Shown piece after piece: positions 36,422-43,899 of a stretch of 64,000 nucleotides of DNA. Position numbers and translations under genes: made by a program. Source of the DNA: Acidimicrobiia bacterium (GTDB taxonomy: Bacteria > Actinomycetota > Acidimicrobiia > IMCC26256 > PALSA-555); assembly GCA_040881685.1 (NCBI GenBank), contig JBBECS010000028.1:27879-91878 (forward strand). The letters run 5' to 3'. How positions within the stretch are numbered: position 1 is the first letter of the stretch; each line of letters starts with the position of its first letter. The notes beneath the pieces are model-generated. The model was given only the letters and a program-made list of their open reading frames with translations, did no database searches and was not told where the DNA came from.

Positions 36422-38452
36422 ATGCCGTTGCTCGGTCGCCGTCGTCGTCGGGAACGTGACAAGCGAGGGTTTCGGTACTCCGCGTGGGACGGGTCGCAGC
36501 GCGGGTTCGATCTCGACGCCGACGCCCTGCTCGACGAGATGACCGACGACCTGCTGTACCACGGCGACCTGCACGCGTCGCTGCGGCGCCTCATGCAGCA
36601 AGGCATGAAGGACCGCAACGGCGAAGAGCTCATGGGCCTGCGCGACATGCTCCAGAAGCTGCGCGAACGGCGCAAGGAGATGCTCGAGCACTACGACCTC
36701 GGTGGGGTGTACGAGGAGATCGCCGAGCAGCTGCGCGAGATCGTCGACCAGGAGCGCGAGGGCATCGAACGCCGTATCGACGAGGCGCTCCAGTCAGGCG
36801 ACCGGCGCCGCCAGGAGATCGTCGACGACCTCGCCAAGGAACGATGCGAGCAGCTCGACCAGCTCCCTCCCGATCTTGCGGGCAAGGTGCAACAGCTCCA
36901 GCAGTACGACTGGATGGACGACGCGGCGCGCCAGAAGTTCGAAGAGCTGATGGAGCAGCTGAAGAACCAGCTGATGCAGAGCTACTTCAATCAGATGTCC
37001 GAGGGCATGCAGAACATGACGCCCGAGCGCATGCAGCGCATGAAGGACATGATGGCCGAGCTCAATCAGATGCTCGAGCAGCGCGAGCGCGGCGAGGAGC
37101 CCGACTTCAAGGGCTTCATGGAGCGCTACGGCGACTTCTTCCCCGACAACCCGCAGACGCTCGACGAGCTGCTCGAGCAGATGGCCCAGTCGATGGCGCA
37201 GATGCAGCAGCTGCTCAACTCGATGACGCCCGAGCAGCGCGCCCAGCTCCAGGGCCTCGCCGAGAGCCTGATGGAGGACATGGACCTGCGTTGGCAGGTC
37301 GACCAGCTCGCCCGCAACCTCCAGCAGGCCTTCCCGAACCTGCCCTGGGAGCGCTCGATGAACTTCCAGGGCGACAACCCACTCTCGATGGGCCAGATGC
37401 CCGGCCTGCTCGATGCGCTCGGCGACATGGATGACCTCGAGCACCTGCTCCGCCAGGCCACCCAGCCCGGTGAGCTGGCCGAGGTCGACGTGGAGCGCGC
37501 CCGCGAGCTGCTCGGTGACGACGCCGCCCGCTCACTCGAGCGGCTGGCCGAGCTGGCCAGGATGCTCGAGGAGGCCGGCCTGATCGAGCAGCGCGAGGGT
37601 CGGCTCGAGCTCACTCCCCGCGGCATCCGCGCCATCGGGCAGAAAGCGCTCGGTGATCTGTTCCGCAAGCTCATGAAAGACCGCACCGGCCGGCACGACC
37701 AGGACCGCACCGGCATCGGCCAGGACAAGGCCTATGAGCACAAGCCATACGAGTGGGGCGACCCGTTCCATCTCAACGTGGAAGAGACGGTCAAGAACGC
37801 CATCTGGCGCAGCGGCGCGGGGACCCCGGTTCGACTCACGCCCGACGACTTCGAGGTCGAGCGCACCGAGACCGTCACGCGCAGCGCAACCGTGTTGCTG
37901 CTCGACGTGTCCCTTTCGATGCCGATGCGCGACAACTTCCTGTCGGCGAAGAAGGTCGCGATGGCGCTGCACGCGCTCATCACGAGCCAGTTCCCGCGCG
38001 ACTACTTCGGTCTCGTGAGCTTCGGACGCGTCGCGCGCGAAGTGCCGCCCGAGCGGTTGCCGGAGATGAGCTGGGACTTCGAGTGGGGCACGAACATGCA
38101 GCACGCGATGCTGCTCGCACGGCGCATGCTCTCCCGCCAGAGCGGCACGAAGCAGATCATCATGGTCACCGACGGCGAGCCGACGGCCCACATCGAAGGC
38201 GGCGAGCCGTACTTCCAGTACCCGCCCTCACCGCTGACCATCGAGGAGACCCTGAAGGAAGTGATGCGGTGCACGCGTGACGGCATTCGCATCAACACGT
38301 TCATGCTCGACGAGAGCTACTACCTGCGTGACTTCGTGGAGCGCATGATGAAGCTCAACCGCGGCCGTGCCTTCTTCACGACCCCCGACACCCTCGGCGA
38401 CTACGTGCTCGTCGACTTCCTCGATCAGCGCCGTCAGAGAAGGGCTTCGTAA
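36422..38452 (+). CDS. VWA-domain protein with long coiled-coil region
   Basis: The 676-residue protein is the kind of VWA protein that pairs with MoxR/ChlI ATPases. A helical, Gln- and Met-rich region covers about residues 30-400, with many coiled-coil heptads (for example QLKNQLMQSYFNQM). The C-terminal VWA domain starts near residue 495 with VLLLDVSLSMPM, a MIDAS DxSxS motif, and contains IIMVTDGEP, the second metal-binding block. The probable partner ATPase is at 33047, separated by about 2 kb. The last 19 bases overlap the convergent macrodomain gene. Confidence 0.88.
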   Translation: MPLLGRRRRRERDKRGFRYSAWDGSQRGFDLDADALLDEMTDDLLYHGDLHASLRRLMQQGMKDRNGEELMGLRDMLQKLRERRKEMLEHYDLGGVYEEIAEQLREIVDQEREGIERRIDEALQSGDRRRQEIVDDLAKERCEQLDQLPPDLAGKVQQLQQYDWMDDAARQKFEELMEQLKNQLMQSYFNQMSEGMQNMTPERMQRMKDMMAELNQMLEQRERGEEPDFKGFMERYGDFFPDNPQTLDELLEQMAQSMAQMQQLLNSMTPEQRAQLQGLAESLMEDMDLRWQVDQLARNLQQAFPNLPWERSMNFQGDNPLSMGQMPGLLDALGDMDDLEHLLRQATQPGELAEVDVERARELLGDDAARSLERLAELARMLEEAGLIEQREGRLELTPRGIRAIGQKALGDLFRKLMKDRTGRHDQDRTGIGQDKAYEHKPYEWGDPFHLNVEETVKNAIWRSGAGTPVRLTPDDFEVERTETVTRSATVLLLDVSLSMPMRDNFLSAKKVAMALHALITSQFPRDYFGLVSFGRVAREVPPERLPEMSWDFEWGTNMQHAMLLARRMLSRQSGTKQIIMVTDGEPTAHIEGGEPYFQYPPSPLTIEETLKEVMRCTRDGIRINTFMLDESYYLRDFVERMMKLNRGRAFFTTPDTLGDYVLVDFLDQRRQRRAS

Positions 38453-38928
38453 GCCGCAAGCGTCTGGTCGTCGAAGCAGACGAACCTGACCGAGTCGATC
38501 TCGGGCGGTGCCGCCCGACAGCTCGCCACCGCGACTTCCGCGGCGGGCTCCAGCGGATAGCCGTAGATGCCGGTGCTGATGGCTGGGAAGGCGACGGATC
38601 GGGCTCCGACCTCGGCGGCCACCTCCAGGGAGCGCCGGTAGGCCGACGCCAGGAGCCCGGGCTCGCCCTGGTTGCCTCCGTGCCAGACCGGCCCGACCGC
38701 GTGGATGATCCAGCGGGCCCTGAGGGCGAAGCCGGGGGTGACCTTGGCGTCGCCGGTGACGGCGCCGCCGAGCCCGGCGCAGGCGGCGTCGAGCTCGGGC
38801 CCCGCGGCGGCGAAGATCGCCCCGCAGACGCCGGCCCCGCGGGTCAATCCGGGGTTGGCGGCGTTGACGACGGCGTCGGTGGCCTCTGCCGTGATGTCAC
38901 CGAGGACGGCCTCGACTCGGGGTGTCAT
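38434..38928 (-). CDS. Macrodomain protein (ADP-ribose/OAADPR hydrolase type)
   Basis: The 164-residue protein is a single macrodomain of the MacroD/YmdB class. VEAVLGDIT is the first ADP-ribose contact, VVNAANPGLTRGAGVCGAI the catalytic loop, and PAISTGIYGYP the diphosphate loop. Members remove ADP-ribose from proteins or hydrolyse O-acetyl-ADP-ribose. No ADP-ribosyltransferase or sirtuin gene lies nearby, so its target is unknown. It is convergent with the VWA gene and divergent from whiB. Confidence 0.92.
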   Translation of the reverse strand: MTPRVEAVLGDITAEATDAVVNAANPGLTRGAGVCGAIFAAAGPELDAACAGLGGAVTGDAKVTPGFALRARWIIHAVGPVWHGGNQGEPGLLASAYRRSLEVAAEVGARSVAFPAISTGIYGYPLEPAAEVAVASCRAAPPEIDSVRFVCFDDQTLAAYEALL

Positions 38929-38982
38929 GGCGAGAATCTACGGAAAAGCACGCCCGCCACGAAGAAATCTGACCCTAAAATC

Positions 38983-38996
38983 GTCCGAAATCGGAC
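38983..38996. promoter_or_regulatory. Palindromic operator candidate before whiB
   Basis: GTCCGA-AA-TCGGAC is a perfect 6-bp inverted repeat in a locally AT-richer gap between the macrodomain gene (start 38928) and the whiB gene (start 39099). The position suits a binding site for a dimeric regulator of one or both genes. Confidence 0.4.
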
Positions 38997-39098
38997 ATTT
39001 CCCCACCGGCCGCGCAAGTTCCCCTTGCGCCCGGTTGCTCTGGCGGGTCAGAGTAACACCGTTGTAATTCCAACCGCGTCATTCAGAGGGGATTTTCG

Positions 39099-39395
39099 GT
39101 GAACGTGACCGACTTCATCCAGTTCGTCCAGGCCGAGGCCGACGACAGTGGGCAGCGGTGGCAGGAACGTGCCAACTGCCTGGGGGTCGATCCCGACCTG
39201 TTCTTCCCAGAGCGGGGTGCGTCGACCCGTGAGGCCAAGGCCGTGTGCCGGGGCTGCGAGGTCCGGGGCGAGTGCCTCGAGTACGCCCTCGCCCACGGTG
39301 AGAAGTTCGGCATCTGGGGCGGGCTCTCGGAGCGTGAGCGCCGACGGGTCCGCCGCCAGCGGGCTCTCGAACGTCGCAACCTCGCTTCTGCCTAG
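39099..39395 (+). CDS. WhiB-family iron-sulfur transcription factor
   Basis: The 98-residue protein has the four WhiB cysteines Cys27, Cys50, Cys53 and Cys59 (the CxxC pair in VCRGCEVRGECLEYAL), which bind a 4Fe-4S cluster. The turn motif GIWGGLSERERRR and a basic C-terminal tail for DNA contact follow. It is specific to Actinobacteria. The length and the HGEKFGIWGG segment resemble WhiB1/WhiB2-type proteins, but I do not assign a subtype. GTG 39099 follows AGAGGGG. A 170-base AT-richer gap upstream contains a palindrome and TAACAC/TAATTC boxes. Confidence 0.93.
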   Translation: MNVTDFIQFVQAEADDSGQRWQERANCLGVDPDLFFPERGASTREAKAVCRGCEVRGECLEYALAHGEKFGIWGGLSERERRRVRRQRALERRNLASA

Positions 39396-39396
39396 G

Positions 39397-39415
39397 TCGA
39401 GCGGGCCCTGCTCGA
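39397..39415. terminator. Bidirectional terminator hairpin
   Basis: TCGAGC-GGGCCCT-GCTCGA directly follows the whiB stop and precedes the end of the convergent ftcD gene. The stem is 6 bp, with GGGCCC able to extend pairing. Confidence 0.5.
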
Positions 39416-39426
39416 GGGGCCGTCGC

Positions 39427-40281
39427 TTACGGGACCGTCTTTGCGGTCAGCCTGGATTCGATCGTGACGGCTTCGGTGATCTCGGCCCAGTCTCGGAACT
39501 CTTCGGTGCAGCGCTCGAGCTCGGCGTGGGGGATCAGGCCGACGATCTCTACCTTGGTGATCTCCCAGTCGTCTTTGGCCGCCCGGCGGCGAACCTCTGA
39601 GACGGCGGCTTCGATGCCGGTCACGGGCAGATCTACCAGGTTCATCGACACCTGAGCCGTCTCCACGGACTCCAGGAGCAGGCCCAGCGCCCGCACCCCC
39701 GGCATGCCCCCGTCGAGCTCGCGCACCTCACGGGCGAGGCGGCGGGCCACGAGGACGTCGTTGGTGTCGAGCCAGCAGTTCACCGCCACGAGCGGCGGGC
39801 GGGCGCCCACGGCCACCGCACCGAGCGTGGGATGCGGCCGAGGCGGGCCGGCGTCGGGCTCACGCTTGACGAAAGCATCGGCCCGGAGCTCCGGCAGCGA
39901 TCGGCGCTTCGGATCGGCGTCGTCGTAGAAGAACACGGGTACCGCCAGATCTTCCACCGCCCACACGGCAAACGCCGCGGCCGCGTCAGCAGCAACGTCG
40001 TGATCTTCGTCGAGCGCCACGAAGGGCACGACGTCGATCACGCCGAGGCGCGGATGCGCGCCCTCGTGGCCCGTCAGCTCGGCGCGCGCCGCGGCGACCT
40101 GGGCCAGCGCGCACACCGCGGTCTCGGCATCTCGTGTTCCGGGGCCAGCCAGTGTGAACACCGATCGGTGATGATCGGTGTCGGCATGGACGTCGAGCAG
40201 CGACGGGCCGCACGCGATCGCGAGCGCGTCGAGCACGTCGGCGCGGCGACCTTCTGAGATGTTCGGCACGCACTCCAGCAC
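39427..40281 (-). CDS. ftcD: Glutamate formiminotransferase
   Basis: The 284-residue enzyme transfers the formimino group from formiminoglutamate to tetrahydrofolate in histidine breakdown. The opening LECVPNISEG is characteristic, HADTDHHRSVFTLAG follows, and His76 in GAHPRLGVIDVVPF corresponds to the catalytic histidine of the mammalian enzyme. Only the formiminotransferase half is present, without a cyclodeaminase domain. The GTG at 40281 is chosen because CAGGAG lies five bases upstream. The reading frame stays open far beyond, but that is only antisense to other genes. No other hut genes are in the window. Confidence 0.9.
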   Translation of the reverse strand: MLECVPNISEGRRADVLDALAIACGPSLLDVHADTDHHRSVFTLAGPGTRDAETAVCALAQVAAARAELTGHEGAHPRLGVIDVVPFVALDEDHDVAADAAAAFAVWAVEDLAVPVFFYDDADPKRRSLPELRADAFVKREPDAGPPRPHPTLGAVAVGARPPLVAVNCWLDTNDVLVARRLAREVRELDGGMPGVRALGLLLESVETAQVSMNLVDLPVTGIEAAVSEVRRRAAKDDWEITKVEIVGLIPHAELERCTEEFRDWAEITEAVTIESRLTAKTVP

Positions 40282-40289
40282 CTTGACTC

Positions 40290-40341
40290 CTGGTCGCACT
40301 CGCTCGGCGGAGGGATACCCTCCGCCGCCCTTCGGCACACT
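40290..40341 (-). repeat. REP-like hairpin repeat, copy D
   Basis: Inverted copy of the family: CTGGTCGCACTCGCTC, then the stem GGCGGAGGG/CCCTCCGCC with loop ATA, then GCCCTTCGGCACACT. It lies between the divergent ftcD and LLM genes, so it is not simply a terminator. Confidence 0.7.
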
Positions 40342-40389
40342 TTCTGCCCCGGCGAGCTCGCTCGCTTCGCTCGCTCGCCGCTGCCTCCC

Positions 40390-40395
40390 TAGTGT
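40390..40395 (+). promoter_or_regulatory. -10 box, leaderless start of LLM gene
   Basis: TAGTGT, six bases (GCCCTC), then the GTG at 40402. No ribosome site is present. The spacing equals that of the other leaderless starts in this window. Confidence 0.5.
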
Positions 40396-40401
40396 GCCCT
40401 C

Positions 40402-41394
40402 GTGCGAATCGGGCTCGCGCTGCCTCAGTACGACTACTCCGTCCCGGGTGAGACGCCGCTCACGTTCCTCACGCTCGTCGAGCACGCCCGCCACGCCGAG
40501 GCTGTCGGTTTCGACTCGCTGTGGCTGTCTGATCACCTCTTCCTCGACTTGGCCAAGTACGGCGGCTCCGCCGACCGTCAGGGCGCCTACGAACCGATCA
40601 CAACCCTTGGCGCGCTCGCGGGTGTGGTGCCGCGCGTCCGGCTCGGAACGCTCGTCCTCTGTGAAGCGCTGCGCCCCCCGCCGGTGCTGGCAAAGGCGCT
40701 CGCCACCCTCGACCGCATCACGGAAGGACGCCTGGACATCGGCGTGGGGGCCGGTTGGTACGAGCCGGAGTACGAGGCGATCGGGATGCCGATGCCGCCG
40801 CCGGGGGTTCGCGTCCGGCGACTGCGCGAAGCCACCGAGCTCATCTGCGCGCTGCTCACCGGTGGTGCCGTCACCCACCACGGAGAGTTCTTCCACGCCG
40901 AGGGCGCCGCGCTCGACCCCACACCGCTCCAGGCGCCCCGACCACCAGTGTTCATCGGCGGGAAGGGCGACAAGGTGCTCGCCACCGTGGCTGCGGTCGC
41001 CGACGGATGGAACACGTGTTGGGTGTGGACACCCGACGCGTACCGCGAGCGTCTCGCCGTCCTCACGCGCGCATGCGACGACGAAGGACGCGATCCGGAG
41101 ACCGTTGTCCGCTCGCTCGGGCTCTATGCCCTCGTTGGCGAGGACGAGGCCGACCTCGCCGCGCGCTTCGAGCACCTCCGCGCCGTGACACCCGGCGTGC
41201 TCGACGCCGTCACGCTCGACGAGTGGCGTATCGGGCGGCTGGTGGGCACCGTCGAGCAGGTGCGAGAGCAAGCCGACGGCTGGGCCGCGCTCGGCGTCGA
41301 GACCTTGATCGTCGGCCCCGGTGCAGTGCCGTTCCAGGTGCTCGGGCTCCACGATGTCACCGCGCTCGCCGAGGCGCTGGCGGCGATCGAGTGA
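40402..41394 (+). CDS. LLM-class F420-dependent oxidoreductase
   Basis: The 330-residue TIM-barrel enzyme starts MRIGLALPQYDYSVPGETPL. Family blocks are GFDSLWLSDHLFLD, PRVRLGTLVLCEALRPPPVLAKALATLD and GRLDIGVGAGWYEPEYEAIG. This profile matches the F420-dependent LLM group rather than bacterial luciferase and is distinct from the two paralogues at 10375 and 18005. It reduces or oxidises an unknown substrate with F420. Transcription appears to be leaderless. Confidence 0.9.
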   Translation: MRIGLALPQYDYSVPGETPLTFLTLVEHARHAEAVGFDSLWLSDHLFLDLAKYGGSADRQGAYEPITTLGALAGVVPRVRLGTLVLCEALRPPPVLAKALATLDRITEGRLDIGVGAGWYEPEYEAIGMPMPPPGVRVRRLREATELICALLTGGAVTHHGEFFHAEGAALDPTPLQAPRPPVFIGGKGDKVLATVAAVADGWNTCWVWTPDAYRERLAVLTRACDDEGRDPETVVRSLGLYALVGEDEADLAARFEHLRAVTPGVLDAVTLDEWRIGRLVGTVEQVREQADGWAALGVETLIVGPGAVPFQVLGLHDVTALAEALAAIE

Positions 41395-41412
41395 AGCGAG
41401 CGAGCTCGCTGG

Positions 41413-41472
41413 GAGTGTCGAGCGGCCGGTAGGGCGGCGGCGGGCATCCCGCCGCCGAGCGAGTGCGACCAG
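41413..41472 (+). repeat. REP-like hairpin repeat, copy B
   Basis: Stem GGCGGCGGG/CCCGCCGCC with loop CAT, preceded by GAGTGTCGAGCGGCCGGTAG and followed by GAGCGAGTGCGACCAG. It lies between the LLM gene and tatA. Confidence 0.7.
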
Positions 41473-41482
41473 GATTGACAGG

Positions 41483-41488
41483 TAGGGT
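41483..41488 (+). promoter_or_regulatory. Candidate -10 box for tatA
   Basis: TAGGGT preceded by GG lies 26 bases before the tatA ATG. The short leader has a GCAGGAGG ribosome site, so tatA probably has its own promoter downstream of repeat copy B. Confidence 0.4.
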
Positions 41489-41514
41489 GGGCCGCAGTCA
41501 CCGCAGGAGGTCAG

Positions 41515-41691
41515 ATGTTGGGAGTGTCCGTGGGCCCCACCGAGTTGCTGATCGTCCTCGGCATCGTCCTGCTGCTCTTCGGCAGCACCCAGCTCCCCAA
41601 GCTGGCCCGCTCCATGGGCCAGGCGTCGAAGGAGTTCAAGAAGGGTGTGACCGAAGGGGCACCCGACGAGGACGGCGACTCCGTCACGTAG
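41515..41691 (+). CDS. tatA: Twin-arginine translocase subunit TatA
   Basis: The 58-residue protein opens MLGVSVGPTELLIVLGIVLL, a single membrane span preceded by the conserved GPTEL. The invariant FG then leads to the amphipathic helix (STQLPKLARSMGQASKEFKK) and an acidic tail. TatA subunits form the pore that exports folded proteins. The ATG at 41515 follows an excellent GCAGGAGG site. tatB and tatC are not in this window. The gene is followed directly by the ECF sigma operon, so envelope functions cluster here. Confidence 0.92.
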   Translation: MLGVSVGPTELLIVLGIVLLLFGSTQLPKLARSMGQASKEFKKGVTEGAPDEDGDSVT

Positions 41692-41729
41692 CCGCCCCGG
41701 CCCGCAAGGGCCCCAGCGGCACCGTGCCG

Positions 41730-41756
41730 GGAACCTGACGACCACCGCCCGTCGTT
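41730..41756 (+). promoter_or_regulatory. ECF-type promoter of the sigma factor gene
   Basis: GGAACC (41730-41735), exactly 17 bases, CGTT (41753-41756), then six bases before the ATG at 41763. This is the classic -35/-10 pair recognised by SigE/SigH/RpoE-type ECF factors. An identical pair with the same spacing precedes htrA at 44859-44885. The sigma gene is therefore probably autoregulated and leaderless. Confidence 0.75.
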
Positions 41757-41762
41757 CTCCTG

Positions 41763-42266
41763 ATGGCCGACGGCATCCCGACGTGGGAAGAGGTGGCCCG
41801 TGAACACGGTGCCTTTCTCTACCGCGTGGCGTACCGCCTGGTCGGCAATCACTACGACGCGCAGGATCTCGTGCAGGAGGCACTGCTACGAGTCCGAAAG
41901 GGCCTCGAGCGTTACGAGCCGGGGTCCCTGGAAGGCTGGCTGGCCCGGATCGTGACCAACGTGTTTCTCGACGACGTACGCCGCAAGCAGCGGCGGCCCA
42001 CCGACGCGCTGCCCGACGACCCTGACCGCGTGCTGCCCGAGAGCCCCTCGGCCGAGGACGCGAGCGCCGAGCTGTCCGAGGAGATCCAGGCGGCGCTGGC
42101 GTCGCTCCCACCGGAGTTCCGGGTGCCCGTCGTGCTCTGCGACGTCGCCGACCAGTCCTACGAGCAGATCGCCGACGCGCTCGAGGTGCCGCTCGGCACG
42201 GTGCGCTCACGCATCCACCGGGGCCGCCGCCTGCTGCGCGCCGCATTGCGGGACACGGCCCGATGA
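41763..42266 (+). CDS. ECF RNA polymerase sigma factor (RpoE/SigE type)
   Basis: The 167-residue protein has sigma region 2 (FLYRVAYRLVGNHYDAQDLV ... RIVTNVFLDDVRRKQRRP), which contacts the core enzyme and the -10 region. Region 4 (SLPPEFRVPVVLCDVADQSY ... GTVRSRIHRGRRLLRAAL) binds the -35. No sigma 3 or extra domain is present. It overlaps the following anti-sigma gene by four bases, and an RseB-like gene follows, so it belongs to the envelope-stress class. Its own promoter carries the ECF signature. Confidence 0.93.
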   Translation: MADGIPTWEEVAREHGAFLYRVAYRLVGNHYDAQDLVQEALLRVRKGLERYEPGSLEGWLARIVTNVFLDDVRRKQRRPTDALPDDPDRVLPESPSAEDASAELSEEIQAALASLPPEFRVPVVLCDVADQSYEQIADALEVPLGTVRSRIHRGRRLLRAALRDTAR

Positions 42267-42724
42267 GCGCCCCGCGCGATCAAGGGATGGACGAGAGCCT
42301 GCTGTCGGCGTACCTCGACGATGAGCTCGACGCCCGAGCCCGGGCCGACGTCGAAGCCCGCCTCGCTGAATCACCCGAGTGGCGCGCGGTGCTCGACGAA
42401 GTGCGCCAGACGCGTGATGCGGTGCGCAGACTTCCCGCGGTTGCGGCTCCGCCTGGCTTCTGGGACCGCGTGCTCGCTCCCGAGGGCAATGTCGTCTCGC
42501 TGGCCGACATGCGCCACCGTCGCGTGCGGACCAGCCGTTGGTCCGCGCTCGCGGGAGCGGCGGCCGCGGCGGCGATCCTCGCGGTGGCGCTCGTACCGCG
42601 GCCCGAGCCGGTGCAGCCCGCGCTCGGGACGCTCACCCAGGTGCACTCCGAGCGCGCGTCGCTCGGCAACGACGTCGTGAGCAACCTCGCGGGAGCAGTC
42701 GTGCCGGAGGGCACGGAGCCGTGA
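42263..42724 (+). CDS. Membrane-anchored anti-sigma factor
   Basis: The 153-residue protein has an N-terminal anti-sigma domain (LLSAYLDDELDARARADVEA ... RAVLDEVRQT). A single membrane span (about residues 93-112, SALAGAAAAAAILAVALV) and an extracytoplasmic tail of about 40 residues follow. The anti-sigma domain lacks the HxxxCxxC zinc site of the ZAS family; the Cys positions are occupied by Ser and Trp (AESPEWRAV). It should hold the ECF factor at the membrane until proteolysis. The ATGA overlap with the sigma gene ensures matched synthesis. The RseB-like protein downstream is its probable periplasmic partner. Confidence 0.85.
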   Translation: MSAPRDQGMDESLLSAYLDDELDARARADVEARLAESPEWRAVLDEVRQTRDAVRRLPAVAAPPGFWDRVLAPEGNVVSLADMRHRRVRTSRWSALAGAAAAAAILAVALVPRPEPVQPALGTLTQVHSERASLGNDVVSNLAGAVVPEGTEP

Positions 42725-43746
42725 TCCGTCGCGTGGCGGACCTGCGGGTAGCGCTCGTAGCCGCCGCGCTGGCCTCGATGACACTGTCGGGCGGGCCCGC
42801 CGACGCGGGAACGCCGGATCGCGCCGAGGAGCTGCTCGCACGGGCGCGCACGGTGGCAAGCCACGAGTCGTTCGCCGGGATCGTCGAAGTGCGCTGGCAC
42901 GACGACACCGGGGCCGAGCGGGTCGAGCGCGTCGTTGCTCGAGGCGTGGAGGGCGCGTTCGTGATCGGGCTCGCTGCGCGCAAGACGGTGGGCGAGGGGG
43001 GCGAGCGCTACACGAGCGCGGCGGGCGAGCCCTCCACCCGCTGGGAGCCGGTGGGCGGCCGGCCAGCACCCGCGCCGGGCGCAACGTGGGACCTCGAGAT
43101 CGCCGGCCGGCGCCGGGTTGCCGAACGCCCGGCCACAGTGGTGGTCGCTCGGGACGCCGAAGACCGGGTGCGGGCGAAGTTCTCGATCGACCGCGAGACC
43201 GGCCAGCTGCTCCGCCGCGCTGTGTTCGACGAGCGTGGCCGGGCCGAGCACATCGTGCGGTTCGTGACGATCATCACGGGTGAGTCGCAGTCTCCTCCGT
43301 CGGCGGTGCCGTCGGTTCCTGGCGCAACCGACGTCAAGGCCCCACGAGTGCTCCACGCGGTGCCGGCCGGTTTCGTCTCCCGTGCCGAGGTCGGGCCGGG
43401 CTACGAGCTGCTCGGCCGCTACCGACAACCTGACGATGCGGTGCACCTCTACTTCAGCGACGGCATCTTCACGCTCTCGGTCTTCGAGTCGCAGGGCCGT
43501 GTGGATTGGGACGGCCTCCCTGCGGGATCGGCCACGCGCGTCGAAGGACTGCGCGCGCGCTCGTACTCGACCGCGGCCGGCACGATCGTGGTGTGGGGGC
43601 AGAGCGGGCTCGTGCTCACCGCCGTCGGCGACGGCCCGCCCGACGCAGTGATCGCGGTCGTGGCCGACTTCAGCGGTGACGCCGATGACGCGTCGTGGCT
43701 CGATGACGTGACCGGCTTCGTCCTCGGTCCATTCGACTGGGAGTGA
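42721..43746 (+). CDS. RseB/MucB-like sigma-factor regulatory protein
   Basis: The 341-residue exported protein starts at GTG 42721, overlapping the anti-sigma stop as GTGA. A signal peptide (DLRVALVAAALASMTL ... GGPADA) precedes a large LolA-like beta domain. That domain starts ELLARARTVASHESFAGIVE, the usual RseB opening, and a smaller C-terminal domain follows from about residue 205 (VPAGFVSRAE). RseB senses lipoprotein or lipid signals and shields the anti-sigma factor from proteolysis in proteobacteria. The same role is inferred here. Gene order sigma/anti-sigma/RseB supports this. Confidence 0.82.
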   Translation: MIRRVADLRVALVAAALASMTLSGGPADAGTPDRAEELLARARTVASHESFAGIVEVRWHDDTGAERVERVVARGVEGAFVIGLAARKTVGEGGERYTSAAGEPSTRWEPVGGRPAPAPGATWDLEIAGRRRVAERPATVVVARDAEDRVRAKFSIDRETGQLLRRAVFDERGRAEHIVRFVTIITGESQSPPSAVPSVPGATDVKAPRVLHAVPAGFVSRAEVGPGYELLGRYRQPDDAVHLYFSDGIFTLSVFESQGRVDWDGLPAGSATRVEGLRARSYSTAAGTIVVWGQSGLVLTAVGDGPPDAVIAVVADFSGDADDASWLDDVTGFVLGPFDWE

Positions 43747-43770
43747 CGCGGCGATGCCGCCTCGCGCACC

Positions 43771-43808
43771 GTGACGCGCGTCACCGCGCGCGACGTGACC
43801 CGCGTCAC
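43771..43808. promoter_or_regulatory. Tandem palindromic operator candidates
   Basis: GTGACGCGCGTCAC (43771-43784) is a perfect 14-bp palindrome. GTGACCCGCGTCAC (43795-43808) is the same with one central mismatch. Their centres are 24 bp apart, a bit over two helical turns. They lie about 80-115 bp upstream of the leaderless -10 box at 43888. Binding by a dimeric regulator seems likely. Confidence 0.5.
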
Positions 43809-43887
43809 ATCGCGAGAGAACGACGATCGTCAGCAACCGTTCGCGCAGATGTCGACATCTCGTGACGTGTTCGTAACGTCCGGCTCG

Positions 43888-43893
43888 TACCGT
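43888..43893 (+). promoter_or_regulatory. -10 box, leaderless start
   Basis: TACCGT, six bases (GCGCGC), then the ATG at 43900, with no ribosome site. The reading frame is open further upstream, but that part includes the operator palindromes and is unlikely to be coding. Confidence 0.55.
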
Positions 43894-43899
43894 GCGCGC

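Noticed and set aside
39001-39098. AT-richer stretch before whiB considered as a transferred island.
   Set aside because: It is short, intergenic and typical of promoter regions. The flanking genes share the GC-rich codon use of the rest of the window.
39427-42246. Very long minus-strand reading frame (939 codons) spanning the LLM, tatA and sigma genes.
   Set aside because: Only the first 855 bases from the stop match a known family (FtcD). The rest is antisense to well-supported genes and reads as low-complexity Arg/Ala/Gly sequence, an effect of high GC content.
43771-43808. Repeated GTGAC/GTCAC units considered as a CRISPR or tandem array.
   Set aside because: Only two units, each a short palindrome with an 11-base gap and no spacers or cas genes. 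An operator pair is a better explanation.
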